The translations under genes were made by a program, and so were the position numbers. Source: UMGS1975 sp959600905 (lineage in GTDB: Bacteria; Bacillota; Clostridia; Christensenellales; QAND01). Taken from it: a stretch of DNA of 64,000 bases. Within the stretch, counting starts at the first letter, position 1, and each line of letters starts with the position of its first letter. The stretch is from NCBI GenBank assembly GCA_959600905.1, contig CAUGNO010000003.1, positions 158,708 through 222,707 of the forward strand, read 5' to 3'. Below the pieces are notes generated by a model. That model did no database searches. It was not told where the DNA came from and saw only the letters and a program-made list of their open reading frames with translations. Below, piece by piece: positions 17,349 to 26,150 of the stretch.

Positions 17349-18014
17349 TTATATTTCCGGCAGCCCGTGTTTTACATATTGTTCATACAGATCCTGCGCT
17401 TCATGCGCCGCTGTATGCGGGTCTTCCAAATTGGAAAAATACCGTTTGAGAATGGTATCAAACATCGTAAGGTACGCCTCTATATTATGCGCAATACTTT
17501 CATGATCCTTTCCTTCTTTTGTCGAGGGTGTCGACAGCTTCCGGGACAGCTTGCCCGGCTCCATATGGTACTCTATGGGCTTTTGCTGTACCGCAGCAGC
17601 GTGCTCATTTTCCAGCCGCGCCCAAAGCCTGGCAAATTCCTCTAAATCGTCCATCAACTGTTGGCTTTGCGTTCTCACCATCACCCTCAATTCACCCACA
17701 GCGTCCTGTGGCTCTCGGTATAGTTCAACGCAATATCGAATCACAGGGCGGTATTTATATTGCAGCGGGCTTTTGATGGAAATCATCGTCTGCGAAGGCT
17801 GCGCCTGTAGCTGAAAACCGCTATGCCGCTGTATCGATTGCTCTAAATATTGAAATATATCCTGATACCGCATTTCCGGCGTAACCATCTGCAATTTTTC
17901 CGCCAAAATCTGATTGATTAGATTGGATCGGCTGGTATGCATGGCATAGGCCAGCTCATCGATCCGACGGATAACATCATCCATCAATACCAGGCTGTAT
18001 ACACTACGGTTCAT
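17349..18014 (-). CDS. Ribbon-helix-helix protein upstream of clpB (unknown)
   Basis: 221 residues. Residues 1-45 (SVYSLVLMDDVIRRIDELAYAMHTSRSNLINQILAEKL) fit a ribbon-helix-helix DNA-binding domain. The rest is unrecognised: a beta-rich middle (TMISIKSPLQYKYRPVIRYCVEL), then a helical, charged C-terminal half. It is the first gene of an operon with clpB. Two AATATTATAT repeats flank its promoter, consistent with autoregulation. A role as stress regulator of clpB is an inference from position and domain only. Confidence 0.75.
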   Translation of the reverse strand: MNRSVYSLVLMDDVIRRIDELAYAMHTSRSNLINQILAEKLQMVTPEMRYQDIFQYLEQSIQRHSGFQLQAQPSQTMISIKSPLQYKYRPVIRYCVELYREPQDAVGELRVMVRTQSQQLMDDLEEFARLWARLENEHAAAVQQKPIEYHMEPGKLSRKLSTPSTKEGKDHESIAHNIEAYLTMFDTILKRYFSNLEDPHTAAHEAQDLYEQYVKHGLPEI

Positions 18015-18035
18015 ATCTTTCTCTCCTCTTTATTG

Positions 18036-18077
18036 AATATTATATTCTTATTATTTAATTTGTCAACAATATTATAT
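18036..18077 (-). promoter_or_regulatory. Promoter with flanking direct repeats, RHH-clpB operon
   Basis: Minus strand TTGACA (18061-18066), 16-base spacer, TATAAT (18039-18044). The 10-mer AATATTATAT occurs at 18036-18045 over the -10 and at 18068-18077 just upstream of the -35, 32 bp apart (about three helical turns). This is a plausible operator pair for the RHH protein. Confidence 0.7.
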
Positions 18078-18104
18078 AATTTTATTTTCAAATTTTATAT
18101 AAAA

Positions 18105-18126
18105 AAAGAGGGGATAACCCCTCTTT
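18105..18126 (-). terminator. Terminator of the liv operon
   Basis: AAAGAGGGG-TTAT-CCCCTCTTT followed by seven T on the minus strand, six bases past the livF stop. Confidence 0.88.
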
Positions 18127-18132
18127 GCTTTT

Positions 18133-18843
18133 TTAGCCGCCCAAATAGGCTTTGCGTACTTGTTCGTTGTTTGAAAGCTCTTTGGCGTCGCCGCTCATTA
18201 CAACCTGCCCTGTTTCCAACACGTAGGCACGGTTTGCGATATTCAGCGCCATCTTTGCATTCTGCTCTACCAACAATACCGTAACCCCGGTTTTATTTAC
18301 ATCTTGAATAATGCTGAAAATTTCCTGTACCAAGATTGGAGACAACCCCATAGAAGGCTCATCGAGCAGCAGCATTTTTGGTTTGCTCATCAACGCTCTG
18401 CCAATGGCCAGCATCTGCTGCTCTCCGCCAGACAGCGTACCAGCCGCCTGCTTTCTGCGCTCCTTTAGGCGCGGCAGCCGCTCAAAAATACGCTCGTATT
18501 CCTCGTTTAGGTTTTCCTTGCCGTTGCGGATATATGCGCCCATTTCCAGGTTTTCCATCACCGTCATATTGGCAAACACACGACGGCCCTCCGGCACCTG
18601 GGCCAAACCTAGCTTTGGGATCTTATACGCATCTGTATGCGTAATTTCCTTTCCACAAAAGTGGATAGAGCCGCTTTTAGGCTTTAGTAATCCGGAAACC
18701 GCATGCAATGTCGTGGTTTTCCCCGCGCCGTTCGCTCCGATCAGCGTAATGATCTCCCCTTCATTGACTTCAAAGGAAATATTCTTAATCGCGTGAATGG
18801 CACCGTAATATACGTTTAGATCCTTGACCTCTAACATTGCCAT
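18133..18843 (-). CDS. livF: Branched-chain amino acid ABC transporter ATPase LivF
   Basis: Second ATPase of the high-affinity Leu/Ile/Val uptake system (236 residues). Walker A GANGAGKTTT, signature LSGGEQQMLAIGRAL, Walker B MLLLDEPSMGLSP. It lacks the extra insertion seen in LivG, as normal. The start at 18843 has GGGAGGGG seven bases upstream; further upstream codons belong to livG. livG ends 2 bases before. Last gene before the operon terminator. Confidence 0.95.
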   Translation of the reverse strand: MAMLEVKDLNVYYGAIHAIKNISFEVNEGEIITLIGANGAGKTTTLHAVSGLLKPKSGSIHFCGKEITHTDAYKIPKLGLAQVPEGRRVFANMTVMENLEMGAYIRNGKENLNEEYERIFERLPRLKERRKQAAGTLSGGEQQMLAIGRALMSKPKMLLLDEPSMGLSPILVQEIFSIIQDVNKTGVTVLLVEQNAKMALNIANRAYVLETGQVVMSGDAKELSNNEQVRKAYLGG

Positions 18844-18845
18844 GC

Positions 18846-19607
18846 TTATTCCCCTCCCAGATAGGCAGCGATGACCTTGGGATTGCTCCGTATTTCTTCC
18901 GGCAGGCCCTCCGCAATGACTTGACCGTAATCCAGTACATACAACCGTTCGCAAATATTCATTACAAAGCTCATATCATGCTCGATGAGCAAAATCGAAA
19001 TCCCGTACCGAATCTGAAGCACCTGAATCGTCTCCAAAAGCTCACGCGTTTCCGTCGGGTTCATACCCGCGGCCGGCTCATCCAACAACAGCAGTTTGGG
19101 ATCGGTTGCCATGGCACGTGCAATCTCCAGTTTACGCTGCTTTCCATACGGCAGGTTTTTGGCGTCTGCGTCGGCAAATTCATCCAGACCTACGACCTTT
19201 AGCAGCTCGTGTGCCTTTTCGTCGATTTGCTTTTCGGCCTTCCAATAGGATGGCAGTCGAAACATGCCAGCCACCATGGAATATTTCCCCTGCGGCGTCA
19301 TGGCAATCTTTACATTGTCCAATACCGAAACATCCTTAAACAGACGGATATTCTGGAAGGTACGCGCAATGCCGTTCTGCGTTACCTGGTAGGTCTTTTT
19401 CCCCACCAAGCTTTCACCCTCCAGTTCAATGGTTCCCTCTGTGGGCACATATACTTCTGTCAAAAGGTTGAATACCGTAGTTTTCCCTGCGCCGTTAGGG
19501 CCGATCAACCCTACGATCTCTCCTTTGTTGACCGTTAAATTTACATCCTGTAAGGCCTGTAAGCCGCCAAAGCGAATACCCAGCCCTTTTGTTTGCAGCA
19601 ATGGCAT
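18846..19607 (-). CDS. livG: Branched-chain amino acid ABC transporter ATPase LivG
   Basis: First ATPase of the system (253 residues), with Walker A GPNGAGKTTVFN, the LivG-type insertion around AMTPQGKYSMVAGMFRLPSYWKAEKQ, signature-like NLPYGKQRKLEIARAM, Walker B LLLLDEPAAGMNPTE. The signature lacks the usual LSGG, which is normal for LivG. Three bases separate it from livM. Pairs with LivF as a heterodimer on the LivH/LivM membrane core. Confidence 0.96.
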   Translation of the reverse strand: MPLLQTKGLGIRFGGLQALQDVNLTVNKGEIVGLIGPNGAGKTTVFNLLTEVYVPTEGTIELEGESLVGKKTYQVTQNGIARTFQNIRLFKDVSVLDNVKIAMTPQGKYSMVAGMFRLPSYWKAEKQIDEKAHELLKVVGLDEFADADAKNLPYGKQRKLEIARAMATDPKLLLLDEPAAGMNPTETRELLETIQVLQIRYGISILLIEHDMSFVMNICERLYVLDYGQVIAEGLPEEIRSNPKVIAAYLGGE

Positions 19608-19610
19608 CGC

Positions 19611-20615
19611 TTACACCTCCTCTTTGGCGGGCTGTGCTTCCGTCTTTTCCCCGCCGCCTTTTCCTTTGCGCCTGATGCGGTCTATCACACGTGTCAGCGA
19701 AAATTCATACCGGCCCAGCAGCCCATTGGGCTTAAAGAGCATCATGACGATCAAAACAACGGAATAGAGAAGCATGCGGTAATCGGAAAACCCGCGCAGC
19801 GCTTCCGGCAATATCGTCAATACAATGGCCGCCAAAATGGAGCCCGTCGTAGAGCCCATGCCTCCCAATACGACCATCACCAAAAACTCGATGGAATAGT
19901 TGAAATCAAACTTGGTAGGATTGATTACGCCGATATGATGTGCATACAGCCCGCCTGCCACGCCTGCAATGGCCGCCGCCAGCACAAACGCCATCATCTT
20001 GTAGTATGTGGTATTGATCCCGGAAGCCTCTGCCGCGATCTCATCCTCGCGGATTGCAATGACCGCTCTGCCATGGCGGGATTTAACAAACGTCGTCACG
20101 ATAAAGATCGTAATGACCGCCGCAAAAAATACCCATGCAAACGTTGTTAGGTTCGGAATGCCGCGCATGCCCAGCGCACCGCCGGTAATATCAAGATTCA
20201 AGAAGATAACGCGAATGATCTCCCCAAAGCCCAGCGTAATGATCGCCAGGTAATCTCCGCGTAGATGCAACGCCGGAATGCCGATGACAATGCCCACCAC
20301 AGCGGACACCACCCCTGCAATCAACAGCGCCAGCGGAAAGGAAACCGCCGCCGGCAGATCCACCGTTGTCGTAAAAATCGCTGCGGAAAATGCACCTACC
20401 GACATGAAGCCCGCATGGCCCAGCACCAACTGTCCCAGATATCCCGTGGTTAGATTTAAGCTTACCGCCATGATGATATTGATAAACATCATGGTCAAGA
20501 TTCCGGAATAGTATCTATCAATAACGCCAGCGCTCATTAGCAGGGACAAAACCACATACAGCGCCACGACCAAAACCGCATTTCGGAGATAGGCAAACAT
20601 CGTTTTCTTTTTCAT
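19611..20615 (-). CDS. livM: Branched-chain amino acid permease LivM
   Basis: Membrane subunit of 334 residues with 8-10 hydrophobic segments and the conserved cytoplasmic coupling loop KSRHGRAVIAIREDEIAAEASGINTTYYK. The last ~30 residues (RKGKGGGEKTEAQPAKEEV) are a charged extension. Lies 13 bases after livH. Short leader sequence before each gene and no internal terminator suggest coordinate expression with livF and livG. Confidence 0.95.
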   Translation of the reverse strand: MKKKTMFAYLRNAVLVVALYVVLSLLMSAGVIDRYYSGILTMMFINIIMAVSLNLTTGYLGQLVLGHAGFMSVGAFSAAIFTTTVDLPAAVSFPLALLIAGVVSAVVGIVIGIPALHLRGDYLAIITLGFGEIIRVIFLNLDITGGALGMRGIPNLTTFAWVFFAAVITIFIVTTFVKSRHGRAVIAIREDEIAAEASGINTTYYKMMAFVLAAAIAGVAGGLYAHHIGVINPTKFDFNYSIEFLVMVVLGGMGSTTGSILAAIVLTILPEALRGFSDYRMLLYSVVLIVMMLFKPNGLLGRYEFSLTRVIDRIRRKGKGGGEKTEAQPAKEEV

Positions 20616-20628
20616 CGTCTCCCCCTCC

Positions 20629-21519
20629 TCATACTTTCTCCGTCGTATGCTTACCCATAATGCCAGACGGCTTTACAAGCAATACAACGATCAAAATACC
20701 AAATACCACAGCATCCGCCAGCTGGGTGGAAATATATCCCTTGGTCAAACTTTCTGCAATGCCCATGATATAGCCGCCCAGCATAGCGCCAGGAATGTTT
20801 CCTATACCGCCTAGCACTGCGGCAACAAACGCTTTTAAGCCCAGCATAGATCCGATAAACGGCGTAATCATCGGATAAGAAGCACCATACAGCACCGCGC
20901 CCACCGCGGCAAGCGCAGCGCCGAGGCCGAATGTAAAGGCAACCGTTCCATTGGTATTGATTCCCATCAGCTTGGCGGCTCCTGCGTCTTCGGAAACCGC
21001 CCGCATGGCTTTGCCCATCTTTGTCTTATTGACCAAAAGCTGCAGCCCAATCATCAATACCACAGAAGCAATGATTGTTACAATGGTCACCATTGAAATC
21101 TGCATGCTCCCAACAGAAATCGGCGGCGCATCAATGATGGCGGGGAAAGCCTTGCCCGAAGACCCAAAAATCAGCTGTGCCAGGTTTTGCAAAAAGATGC
21201 TGACGCCGATGGCTGTAATGAGAAGCGAAATGCGCGCTACATTGCGGTTCAAAAGCCTGCGGTATGCGATGCGTTCCATCAAGAGCGCAATCACGACGCA
21301 GGCCACAATGGAGCCAAGCACTGCCACCACCAGAGGCATGCCACCCATCACCAAGACCACATAGGCCGCATAGCCGCCTACCATGATCAAATCGCCGTGG
21401 GCAAAGTTAATCAACTGGACAATCCCGTATACCATGCTGTATCCCAGTGCCACCAGCGCATAGATACTGCCAACGTGAAGTCCGTTGATGATCTGTGATA
21501 AAAAGTCCAACCTCGTCAC
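20629..21519 (-). CDS. livH: Branched-chain amino acid permease LivH
   Basis: Membrane subunit of 296 residues. Starts with the family-typical QIINGLHVGSIYALVALGYSMVYGIVQLINFAHGDLIMVG and contains the coupling loop TKMGKAMRAVSEDAGAAKLMGINTN. First permease gene after livK; a hairpin without U-tail lies between livK and livH, which may lower expression of the membrane part relative to the binding protein. Confidence 0.96.
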   Translation of the reverse strand: MTRLDFLSQIINGLHVGSIYALVALGYSMVYGIVQLINFAHGDLIMVGGYAAYVVLVMGGMPLVVAVLGSIVACVVIALLMERIAYRRLLNRNVARISLLITAIGVSIFLQNLAQLIFGSSGKAFPAIIDAPPISVGSMQISMVTIVTIIASVVLMIGLQLLVNKTKMGKAMRAVSEDAGAAKLMGINTNGTVAFTFGLGAALAAVGAVLYGASYPMITPFIGSMLGLKAFVAAVLGGIGNIPGAMLGGYIMGIAESLTKGYISTQLADAVVFGILIVVLLVKPSGIMGKHTTEKV

Positions 21520-21628
21520 ACCTTACCTTATAAAATTAGCTGGCCCTACATCGCAAGGTTTTCTTTGGGATGCAAAAAGCCTTCCGATGCAGCGCCTGCC
21601 GTCAACTTGTCCATAAAACACGAATCCG

Positions 21629-21652
21629 AGAGAGGGCCTGGGCCCCCTCTCG
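21629..21652 (-). promoter_or_regulatory. Hairpin between livK and livH
   Basis: GAGAGGG ... CCCTCTC arms around a GGGCC-rich loop, no U-run. Probably protects the livK mRNA end or partly attenuates, as is common after abundant binding-protein genes. Inference from position. Confidence 0.5.
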
Positions 21653-21682
21653 TCTGCGCGTTTGTTTCGTTTTTCCTAAAGC

Positions 21683-22843
21683 TTATTCGCTCTTTTCGTA
21701 GCTTTCCACATATTCGATGGTGCCATTGGTCAGCTTGTTGATCATTACGCCCTTGATGGGGTTGCGTTCCTCATCAAAGATGATATGGCCGGTCACACCA
21801 TCGAATTGGATATTCTTCATGGCCTCTACCACAGCAGCTTTGTCCGTGCTGCCTGCTTCCTCAATGGCCTGCACCAGCAAGTAAGCCGCATCGTAGCCCT
21901 GCGCAGAGAATCCCTTCGGCGCTTCGCCGTATTTGTCCGTATATTTCTGAATAAACTCCTGTACTTTTGCATCCTGGCTCTGCAAAGAGAACCCACAGCA
22001 GTACATCGCGCCTTCCAAAACGCTCTTATCCTCTACCTTATCCAGCACGCCGTCCCAGCCGTCAGCACCCAGCAGCTGTGCGGAAATGCCGGCGGATTTT
22101 GCCTGCTGCACAATCAGCGCCACATCTTCATAATAGACCGGGATAAACAATACATCCGGATTCTGGCCGGCAATTTTGGTCAGCTGGCTCTTAAAGTCCA
22201 CATCGCCCTTGGCATAGCTTTCCTTGGCAACGATTTGCAGCCCAAGCTTATCCGCCGTAGAAACGAATGCATCCGTCAGCCCCACAGAGTAATCGTCCGA
22301 AGCGTTGTACAAAATGGCTGCCGTCTTAGCACCCAGCTTTTTATAAGCATAATCCGCCATCGTCTCACCCTGATACGGGTCGATAAAGCAGACACGGAAC
22401 ACATTTTCTCCCGCCTTGGTGATGTCCGCTGCCGTACCGGTCGCCGAAATCATCGGGATGCCATCCTTCGCAGCCTGCTGTGCTACCGCAATCGATGGGT
22501 TGCTTGTCACATCGCCGATCAAAGCGTCAATCTGATCGCTCTGGATCAGCTTGTTGTATGCGTTAACAGCTTCTGTCGCATCGCCTTTTTCATCATATAC
22601 GATGTACTCGATCTGCTTGCCCAACACACCGCCGGCTGCATTGATTTCATCAATGGCCATTTTAATCCCGTTATCCGTTGCGATCCCGTAAATGGATAGG
22701 TTGCCGGTCAAAGGCGCCAGGCCGCCAATCTTGACGGTATCAGCATTGGATGTTTGCCCCTCCGTGCCGCCGCCACCGCAGCCAACCAAGCTGGCAAGGC
22801 TCAGCATACATACCAAAGCCAGTGCCGTAATGCGTTTTTTCAT
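21683..22843 (-). CDS. livK: Branched-chain amino acid-binding lipoprotein
   Basis: Extracellular substrate-binding protein (386 residues) with a lipoprotein signal (lipobox SLVGC followed by GGGGTEG linker). Mature part is a Peripla_BP_6 fold: KIGGLAPLTGNLSIYGIATDNGIKMAIDEINAAGG at the start, ISATGTAADI, and FVSTADKLGLQIVAKESYAKGDVDFKSQLTKI hinge region. It begins the liv operon under its own promoter. Ligand is expected to be Leu/Ile/Val but this family also includes binders of other amino acids. Confidence 0.94.
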   Translation of the reverse strand: MKKRITALALVCMLSLASLVGCGGGGTEGQTSNADTVKIGGLAPLTGNLSIYGIATDNGIKMAIDEINAAGGVLGKQIEYIVYDEKGDATEAVNAYNKLIQSDQIDALIGDVTSNPSIAVAQQAAKDGIPMISATGTAADITKAGENVFRVCFIDPYQGETMADYAYKKLGAKTAAILYNASDDYSVGLTDAFVSTADKLGLQIVAKESYAKGDVDFKSQLTKIAGQNPDVLFIPVYYEDVALIVQQAKSAGISAQLLGADGWDGVLDKVEDKSVLEGAMYCCGFSLQSQDAKVQEFIQKYTDKYGEAPKGFSAQGYDAAYLLVQAIEEAGSTDKAAVVEAMKNIQFDGVTGHIIFDEERNPIKGVMINKLTNGTIEYVESYEKSE

Positions 22844-22916
22844 CGTACTCTCCTCCTGTACTCTATGAATATTGAAAATCCCGGCGGGCCGGGCCTTTCA
22901 TTTCCTGGTGCATCGT

Positions 22917-22963
22917 GCATAATTATTCTTTCTGTTTATTACAATTATGCACCATAATTATGC
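22917..22963. repeat. Three copies of GCATAATT in the livK leader
   Basis: GCATAATT appears at 22917-22924 on the plus strand and twice on the minus strand (within 22943-22950 and 22955-22962, 12 bases apart). They lie between the predicted livK transcription start and its coding region. May be binding sites of a nitrogen or amino acid regulator; otherwise unexplained. Confidence 0.45.
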
Positions 22964-22987
22964 CTTATTTTTTGGAATTTGGGTATT

Positions 22988-23016
22988 ATAATACTGCATT
23001 GCTATCCAGTTTTCAA
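22988..23016 (-). promoter_or_regulatory. Promoter of the liv operon
   Basis: Minus strand TTGAAA (23011-23016), 17-base spacer, TATTAT (22988-22993). Leaves a leader of roughly 135 bases before livK. Confidence 0.6.
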
Positions 23017-23146
23017 GACTTTCTTGCCGTGATTTTAGATATTGTACAAATATTGGCAGCCATGGCTTGCTCTTTGTGGCCGAGCGCGTTTATACACCCT
23101 CTTTTACAAAATTTCATTATTCATTTTATTATGCAGTTCTCGTAGT

Positions 23147-23210
23147 TTGACACTATAGCTCCTTTTTTGTATACTCAAATATGAAACTGAATTTCAATTT
23201 CATATTTGAG
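23147..23210 (+). promoter_or_regulatory. Promoter and zur operator
   Basis: TTGACA (23147-23152), 17-base spacer, TATACT (23170-23175). A 13-bp-arm palindrome CTCAAATATGAAA / TTTCATATTTGAG (23174-23186 and 23198-23210) overlaps the -10 end and start site, and encloses a smaller repeat TGAAA-CTGAA-TTTCA. Layout is that of a Fur-family repressor site controlling its own zinc operon. The right arm also contains part of the zur ribosome binding site. Confidence 0.85.
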
Positions 23211-23219
23211 GTGAAAACC

Positions 23220-23654
23220 ATGTCCTCTTCTTCCGGCTATCATACCCGCCAGCGGGATCAAATTTTGCAATATCTGATCGCCCATCAGCATGCCCATGTA
23301 ACAGCCGACCAAATTGCCACACATCTACGAGGCCGCCAGTTTTCCATTGGCAAGGCCACGATCTACCGCTATTTGGATAAGCTCGTTACCCAGGGCCGTG
23401 TGCGCAAATTTTATTTGGAGGAAGGCGCCAGCGCATGCTATCAGTATATCGATGAATCCGGCTGCTGTCAGGAGCATTTCCATCTAAAATGTGTGGATTG
23501 CGGCGCTTTGATTCATCTTCGCTGCGATACCCTCTCCCAAATCCATGATCACATCCGCCGGGAGCATGGATTTATCATCGACCCCTCCCGCACCGTATTT
23601 TATGGCCAATGTGCCGCCTGCCGGGAAAAACAGGGCGGGCAATGCCATGGTTAA
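23220..23654 (+). CDS. zur: Fur-family zinc regulator (Zur)
   Basis: A 144-residue Fur-superfamily repressor: N-terminal winged helix (QRDQILQYLIAHQHAHVTADQIATHL ... SIGKATIYRYLDKLVTQGRVRK) and C-terminal dimerisation domain with the HFHLKCVDCGALIHL (CxxC) and CAAC structural zinc pairs. Assigned as Zur rather than Fur or PerR because it is the first gene of the znuACB operon and overlaps znuA by 8 bases. ATG at 23220 follows GAGGTG. With zinc bound it should sit on the 23174-23210 palindrome and shut off zinc uptake. Confidence 0.9.
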   Translation: MSSSSGYHTRQRDQILQYLIAHQHAHVTADQIATHLRGRQFSIGKATIYRYLDKLVTQGRVRKFYLEEGASACYQYIDESGCCQEHFHLKCVDCGALIHLRCDTLSQIHDHIRREHGFIIDPSRTVFYGQCAACREKQGGQCHG

Positions 23655-24588
23655 AAAAGCGTTCTCCTTCCTGCTGGCTCTCTGTCTAATGCTCGGCATT
23701 GCCGGCTGCTCTGCCTCGACGCCCGCGCCTACGGCCCAGGAAGAAAAGATCCGGATCGTTGCCACCCTATTCCCTCAGTATGATTTTGCCAAAGCCATTG
23801 CAGGCGATAAGGCTGAGGTTACACTGCTTTTGCCGCCAGGGATGGAAAGCCACGCCTATGAGCCAACGCCGCAAGACGTGCTATCCATCCATCAAGCCGA
23901 TTTATTTTTGTATACCGGCCCGGAAATGGAAGCTTGGGCGCAGAGCATTGTAGAGAGTCTGCCGGCAGATGGGCCGCTTGTCGTCAACGTTTCCCAGGGC
24001 ATAGCCTTGACCTCCGTAGAAGAAGAGCACGGACATTCCCATGATGATGGCCATCACCATACCTATGATCCACATATTTGGACAGACCCCCTGCAAGCCA
24101 AGCAAATCGTTCAGAATATTTGCAGCGCGCTCAGCAACCTTGATGCGCAAAACGCGGATCTCTATCAGCAAAATACACAGTTATACTTAGCCCAGCTCGA
24201 TGCGCTGGACGAAGCCTTTCGCAATGTTGTTGCACAAGGGCGCCGCACAGAAATGATTTTTGGGTCTCCTTTTTCCTTATATTATTTTACCCAGCGTTAT
24301 GGTTTGTCCTATGAGGCTGCCTTTGACAGCTGTACGGGGGAATCCGAGCCCAGCGTAGCGACCTTGGTACACTTGATTGAACACATCAAACAGGCGCAGA
24401 TCCCCGTTGTCTATATCACGGAGCTCAGCGATCCCAAGATCGCACAATCCATTTCCGAGGAAACCGGCGCCGAGATCCTGCTTTTCCATGCTTGCCATAA
24501 CGTTTCTAAGGAGGATTTTCAAAACGGTGTTTCCTACTTATCCTTGATGTGGCAAAATGTAGAGCACCTAAAGAAAGGGTTACAATGA
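23647..24588 (+). CDS. znuA: Zinc-binding lipoprotein ZnuA
   Basis: Extracellular zinc receptor of the ZnuABC importer (313 residues). Lipobox GIAGC; then the cluster A-I solute-binding fold. Likely ligands include His in ESHAYEPTP and in DPHIW, and a His/acid-rich mobile loop EEEHGHSHDDGHHH that is diagnostic for zinc- rather than manganese-specific members. Starts inside the end of zur (8-base overlap) and ends inside znuC (4-base overlap). Confidence 0.95.
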   Translation: MVKKAFSFLLALCLMLGIAGCSASTPAPTAQEEKIRIVATLFPQYDFAKAIAGDKAEVTLLLPPGMESHAYEPTPQDVLSIHQADLFLYTGPEMEAWAQSIVESLPADGPLVVNVSQGIALTSVEEEHGHSHDDGHHHTYDPHIWTDPLQAKQIVQNICSALSNLDAQNADLYQQNTQLYLAQLDALDEAFRNVVAQGRRTEMIFGSPFSLYYFTQRYGLSYEAAFDSCTGESEPSVATLVHLIEHIKQAQIPVVYITELSDPKIAQSISEETGAEILLFHACHNVSKEDFQNGVSYLSLMWQNVEHLKKGLQ

Positions 24589-25295
24589 ATCGCTTAATCC
24601 AATGCAAAAACTTCACCCTTCAGTATGATCGGCACATCGCCGTACAAAATGTAAGCTTTTCTGTAGAGCCCGGTGATTTTCTCTGCATTATCGGGGAAAA
24701 TGGTTCAGGCAAAAGCACTTTGCTTAAAGGGCTTTTGGGGCTTCTGCCGCCGCATGACGGCCAAGTAAGCTATGCCCCTACCCTCTCTCGTACTGCCATC
24801 GGTTATGTACCGCAGCAATCCACCGTGCAGCGGGATTTCCCCGCCACCGTTTGGGAAATCGTGTTGTCCGGTTGCTTAGCGCGCCGCGGGAAACGGCCCT
24901 TTTTCTCCGCTGCAGAAAAAAAGCGGGCCCATGCATCCTTGGAACGCCTTGGCATCGCAGATTTGTGCCGTCAAAGCTACCGTGCCCTTTCCGGCGGCCA
25001 GCAGCAACGGGTTTTGCTGGCGCGCGCACTATGCGCCGCGGATCAGCTGTTCTGCTTAGACGAGCCTGCCACCGGGCTAGATCCGAAAGCCGCTGCTTCT
25101 CTGTATCAGCTCTTGCATTCTCTTTGCAGACAGGGTATGGCCATCATCATGGTATCGCATGACCTGGACAGTGCACTTTCCTATGCAAAGCATATTCTTC
25201 ATATGGATACGCATTCCCTTTTTTACGGCACAGCCGACGCGTACCGGGAAACGGCGCTTTGCCAACGTTTTTTGGGAGGGCCTGCCCATGATTGA
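24585..25295 (+). CDS. znuC: Zinc ABC transporter ATPase ZnuC
   Basis: ATP-binding subunit (236 residues): Walker A GENGSGKSTL, Q-loop VPQQS, signature LSGGQQQRVLLARAL, Walker B QLFCLDEPATGLDP, switch His VSHDLD. Overlaps znuA by 4 bases (ATGA) and znuB by 8 bases, so translation of the three is coupled. Confidence 0.95.
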   Translation: MNRLIQCKNFTLQYDRHIAVQNVSFSVEPGDFLCIIGENGSGKSTLLKGLLGLLPPHDGQVSYAPTLSRTAIGYVPQQSTVQRDFPATVWEIVLSGCLARRGKRPFFSAAEKKRAHASLERLGIADLCRQSYRALSGGQQQRVLLARALCAADQLFCLDEPATGLDPKAAASLYQLLHSLCRQGMAIIMVSHDLDSALSYAKHILHMDTHSLFYGTADAYRETALCQRFLGGPAHD

Positions 25296-26109
25296 AGTAT
25301 TGTCTACCCTATTTTCCTATTCCTTTATGATGCGTGCACTGCTTGCCGGTGCTTTGGTGGCCTTATGCGCCGCGCTGCTGGGCGTCAGCCTGGTACTCAA
25401 GCGGTATTCTATGATCGGCGACGGGCTCTCCCATGTTGGCTTCGGCGCTCTTTCCGTGGCCACCGCGTTAAACTTTGCGCCCATGGCCGTTGCCATGCCC
25501 GTCGTACTGTTTTCCGCATTTTTGCTGCTTCGCATCAGCGGCAGCGGCCGCATCAAATCCGATGCCGCCATTGCGCTTATTTCCTCCTCGGCGTTGGCCA
25601 TCGGCGTCATCGCTACATCCCTCACCTCCGGTATGGGCTCGGATATCTATAACTATATGTTCGGTAGTGTTCTGGCCATGAGCCGGGCCGATGTTACATT
25701 GTCCATCGTCCTTTCTCTGGTTGTGCTGGTTCTGTTTTTCTGTTTTTATCAAAAGATCTTTGCCGTCACATTTGATGAGACGTTTGCTAAGGCCATCGGC
25801 GTCAAAGCCAATCTATACAACCTTCTCATCGCCGCGCTGACCGCCGTTACCATTGTTGTCGGCATGCGCATTATGGGCACTCTGCTCATTTCCAGCCTTA
25901 TCATCTTTCCTGCGCTGAGCTCCATGCGCCTGTTCCAGAGCTTTAAAGGGGTGGTGCTTTGCTCTGCTGTGCTTTCTGTTTCCTGCTTTGTCGTAGGGCT
26001 AATTGCCTCCTTCCTATTTTCCACGCCCACAGGCGCCAGCGTGGTCGTGGTAAACCTAGCTGTTTTCCTTCTCTTTACTCTCATTTCCTTTATACGCCGC
26101 CGCGGTTAA
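25288..26109 (+). CDS. znuB: Zinc ABC transporter permease ZnuB
   Basis: Membrane channel subunit (273 residues) of the ABC-3 family, about eight hydrophobic segments, with the conserved core YSMIGDGLSHVGFGALSVA and MRIMGTLLISSLIIFPALSSM. ATG at 25288 follows GGGAGGG; a longer open frame upstream only overlaps znuC. Last gene of the zur operon. Confidence 0.95.
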   Translation: MIEVLSTLFSYSFMMRALLAGALVALCAALLGVSLVLKRYSMIGDGLSHVGFGALSVATALNFAPMAVAMPVVLFSAFLLLRISGSGRIKSDAAIALISSSALAIGVIATSLTSGMGSDIYNYMFGSVLAMSRADVTLSIVLSLVVLVLFFCFYQKIFAVTFDETFAKAIGVKANLYNLLIAALTAVTIVVGMRIMGTLLISSLIIFPALSSMRLFQSFKGVVLCSAVLSVSCFVVGLIASFLFSTPTGASVVVVNLAVFLLFTLISFIRRRG

Positions 26110-26111
26110 AA

Positions 26112-26142
26112 AAAGGCCCTGCCTTCCGGCAGGGCCTCTTTA
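26112..26142. terminator. Bidirectional terminator after znuB
   Basis: AGGCCCTGCC-TTCC-GGCAGGGCCT stem flanked by an A-run and T-rich sequence, between convergent znuB and amidase genes. Confidence 0.88.
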
Positions 26143-26150
26143 TTGTATCG

